Source: Gemmatimonadota bacterium
Lineage (GTDB): Bacteria; Gemmatimonadota; Gemmatimonadetes; Longimicrobiales; Longimicrobiaceae
Length of the DNA stretch: 5,701 nucleotides
Direction: 5' to 3'
Assembly (NCBI GenBank): GCA_019348475.1
Contig: JAHWJJ010000314.1
Location: forward strand, 1-5,701
The notes under the pieces are model-generated. The model saw nothing but the letters and a program-made list of their open reading frames with translations, was not told the origin of the DNA and did no database searches. Shown piece after piece: positions 5,207 to 5,701 of this stretch. Numbering within the stretch: the stretch's first letter is position 1; the number at the start of each line of letters is the position of its first letter. A program made the translations under genes and the position numbers.

Positions 5207-5701
5207 CTACAGTTCCGAGCCGCAGATCTCGCAATACCACGAATGCGGCTCGTTGATGGCCCCGCACTCCTTGCACAGCAGCGGCTCGGCGCGGGCCCCG
5301 GCACCCGACGAGGCGGCGGCCGGGGGCGGCGCGGCGGGCTCGGCCGACGGCGGCTGCTTCGGCGCGCGGCCGGTGGAGCCCGGGCCGCTGCCGATGGCGC
5401 GGTCCAGTTCCTCCAGGAAAGCAAGGTCGTCCGCGCCCAGATCGTCCCCGGCGGGCTCGGCCACGGGACGGCTGGACTCCTCGATCTCGCGCAGAAACTC
5501 CAGCCCCTCGTCCCCGGCGGCGGCGGGCGGGGCCCAGCCCTGCCCGGTGGCCGCCTGGTCGATCCCCTCCAGCCAGGGCAGATCCTCCTCCGCGTCACTC
5601 GGCTTGGGCTCGGCGCCGAACTCTTCGCCGAACGGGTCCCACTCGTCCGCCGCCGCGGCCGCGTCGGGCGCGCGCTCCTCCACCGGCGGGGGCACGTCGA
5701 A
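5207..5701 (-). CDS. Acidic protein with C-terminal four-cysteine zinc ribbon, partial
   Basis: I do not recognise this gene. The visible 164 residues form the C-terminal part of a protein whose frame stays open to the right edge; a GTG at 5695 could be a start, but nothing shows that it is. Most of the visible part is acidic and rich in Ala, Pro, Glu and Asp, probably disordered (for example DEWDPFGEEFGAEP). It contains three short hydrophobic motifs of the form L-x-(W/F)-L-x-x-(I/L)-(D/E) at visible residues 41-48, 67-74 and 93-100, exactly 26 residues apart. The last 22 residues are CKECGAINEPHSWYCEICGS then EL, a CxxC-x10-CxxC zinc ribbon (Cys 143, 146, 157, 160). Such ribbons bind partner proteins or nucleic acid. 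No membrane segment is seen. A terminator lies 36 nt past the stop. Confidence 0.8.
   Translation of the reverse strand, partial: FDVPPPVEERAPDAAAAADEWDPFGEEFGAEPKPSDAEEDLPWLEGIDQAATGQGWAPPAAAGDEGLEFLREIEESSRPVAEPAGDDLGADDLAFLEELDRAIGSGPGSTGRAPKQPPSAEPAAPPPAAASSGAGARAEPLLCKECGAINEPHSWYCEICGSEL

Noticed and set aside
1..5701. CRISPR arrays, tRNA or rRNA genes, transposase genes, riboswitches
   Set aside because: I saw no regularly spaced direct repeats with unique spacers, no tRNA-like cloverleaf, no rRNA signature and no transposase motif on reading both strands.

Overview
The window is GC-rich bacterial chromosome holding a mostly housekeeping locus. Long antisense reading frames shadow nearly every gene, as expected at this base composition. 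No species can be named. The gene order and composition would fit a Gemmatimonadota-like or other high-GC soil lineage, but that is a weak inference.

Left part (positions 1-3492, minus strand): a tightly packed operon reading right to left. It encodes a small site-2 membrane metalloprotease (M50), then scpA and scpB (the kleisin and winged-helix partners of the SMC chromosome-condensation complex), then rluB (23S rRNA pseudouridine synthase). The genes are 2 nt apart (M50/scpA), overlap by 4 nt (scpA/scpB) and overlap by 35 nt (scpB/rluB). RluB carries a very long, low-complexity Arg/Gly/Pro-rich C-terminal tail that runs off the left edge of the window.

Middle (3493-3969): a divergent intergenic region with two back-to-back promoters. 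The leftward one puts its predicted start site on the A of the protease ATG, suggesting a leaderless mRNA. The rightward one (TTGACA, 17 nt, TATCAT) drives rpsT (ribosomal protein S20). rpsT begins with UUG behind a strong Shine-Dalgarno site and a leader hairpin, and ends at a perfect 38-bp palindromic terminator.

Right part (3970-5701): about 640 bp without a convincing gene, an orphan AbrB/MazE-type antitoxin-like gene, then a terminator and the 3' part of a minus-strand gene for an acidic protein with a C-terminal four-cysteine zinc ribbon. Two diverged copies (109 and 110 nt) of one repeat face each other across the antitoxin-like gene.

I see no new multi-gene system. The items most worth a second look are the inward-facing repeat pair around a toxin-less antitoxin, the predicted leaderless protease mRNA, the UUG-started rpsT with its leader hairpin, the RluB tail, and a 26-residue periodic motif in the zinc-ribbon protein.
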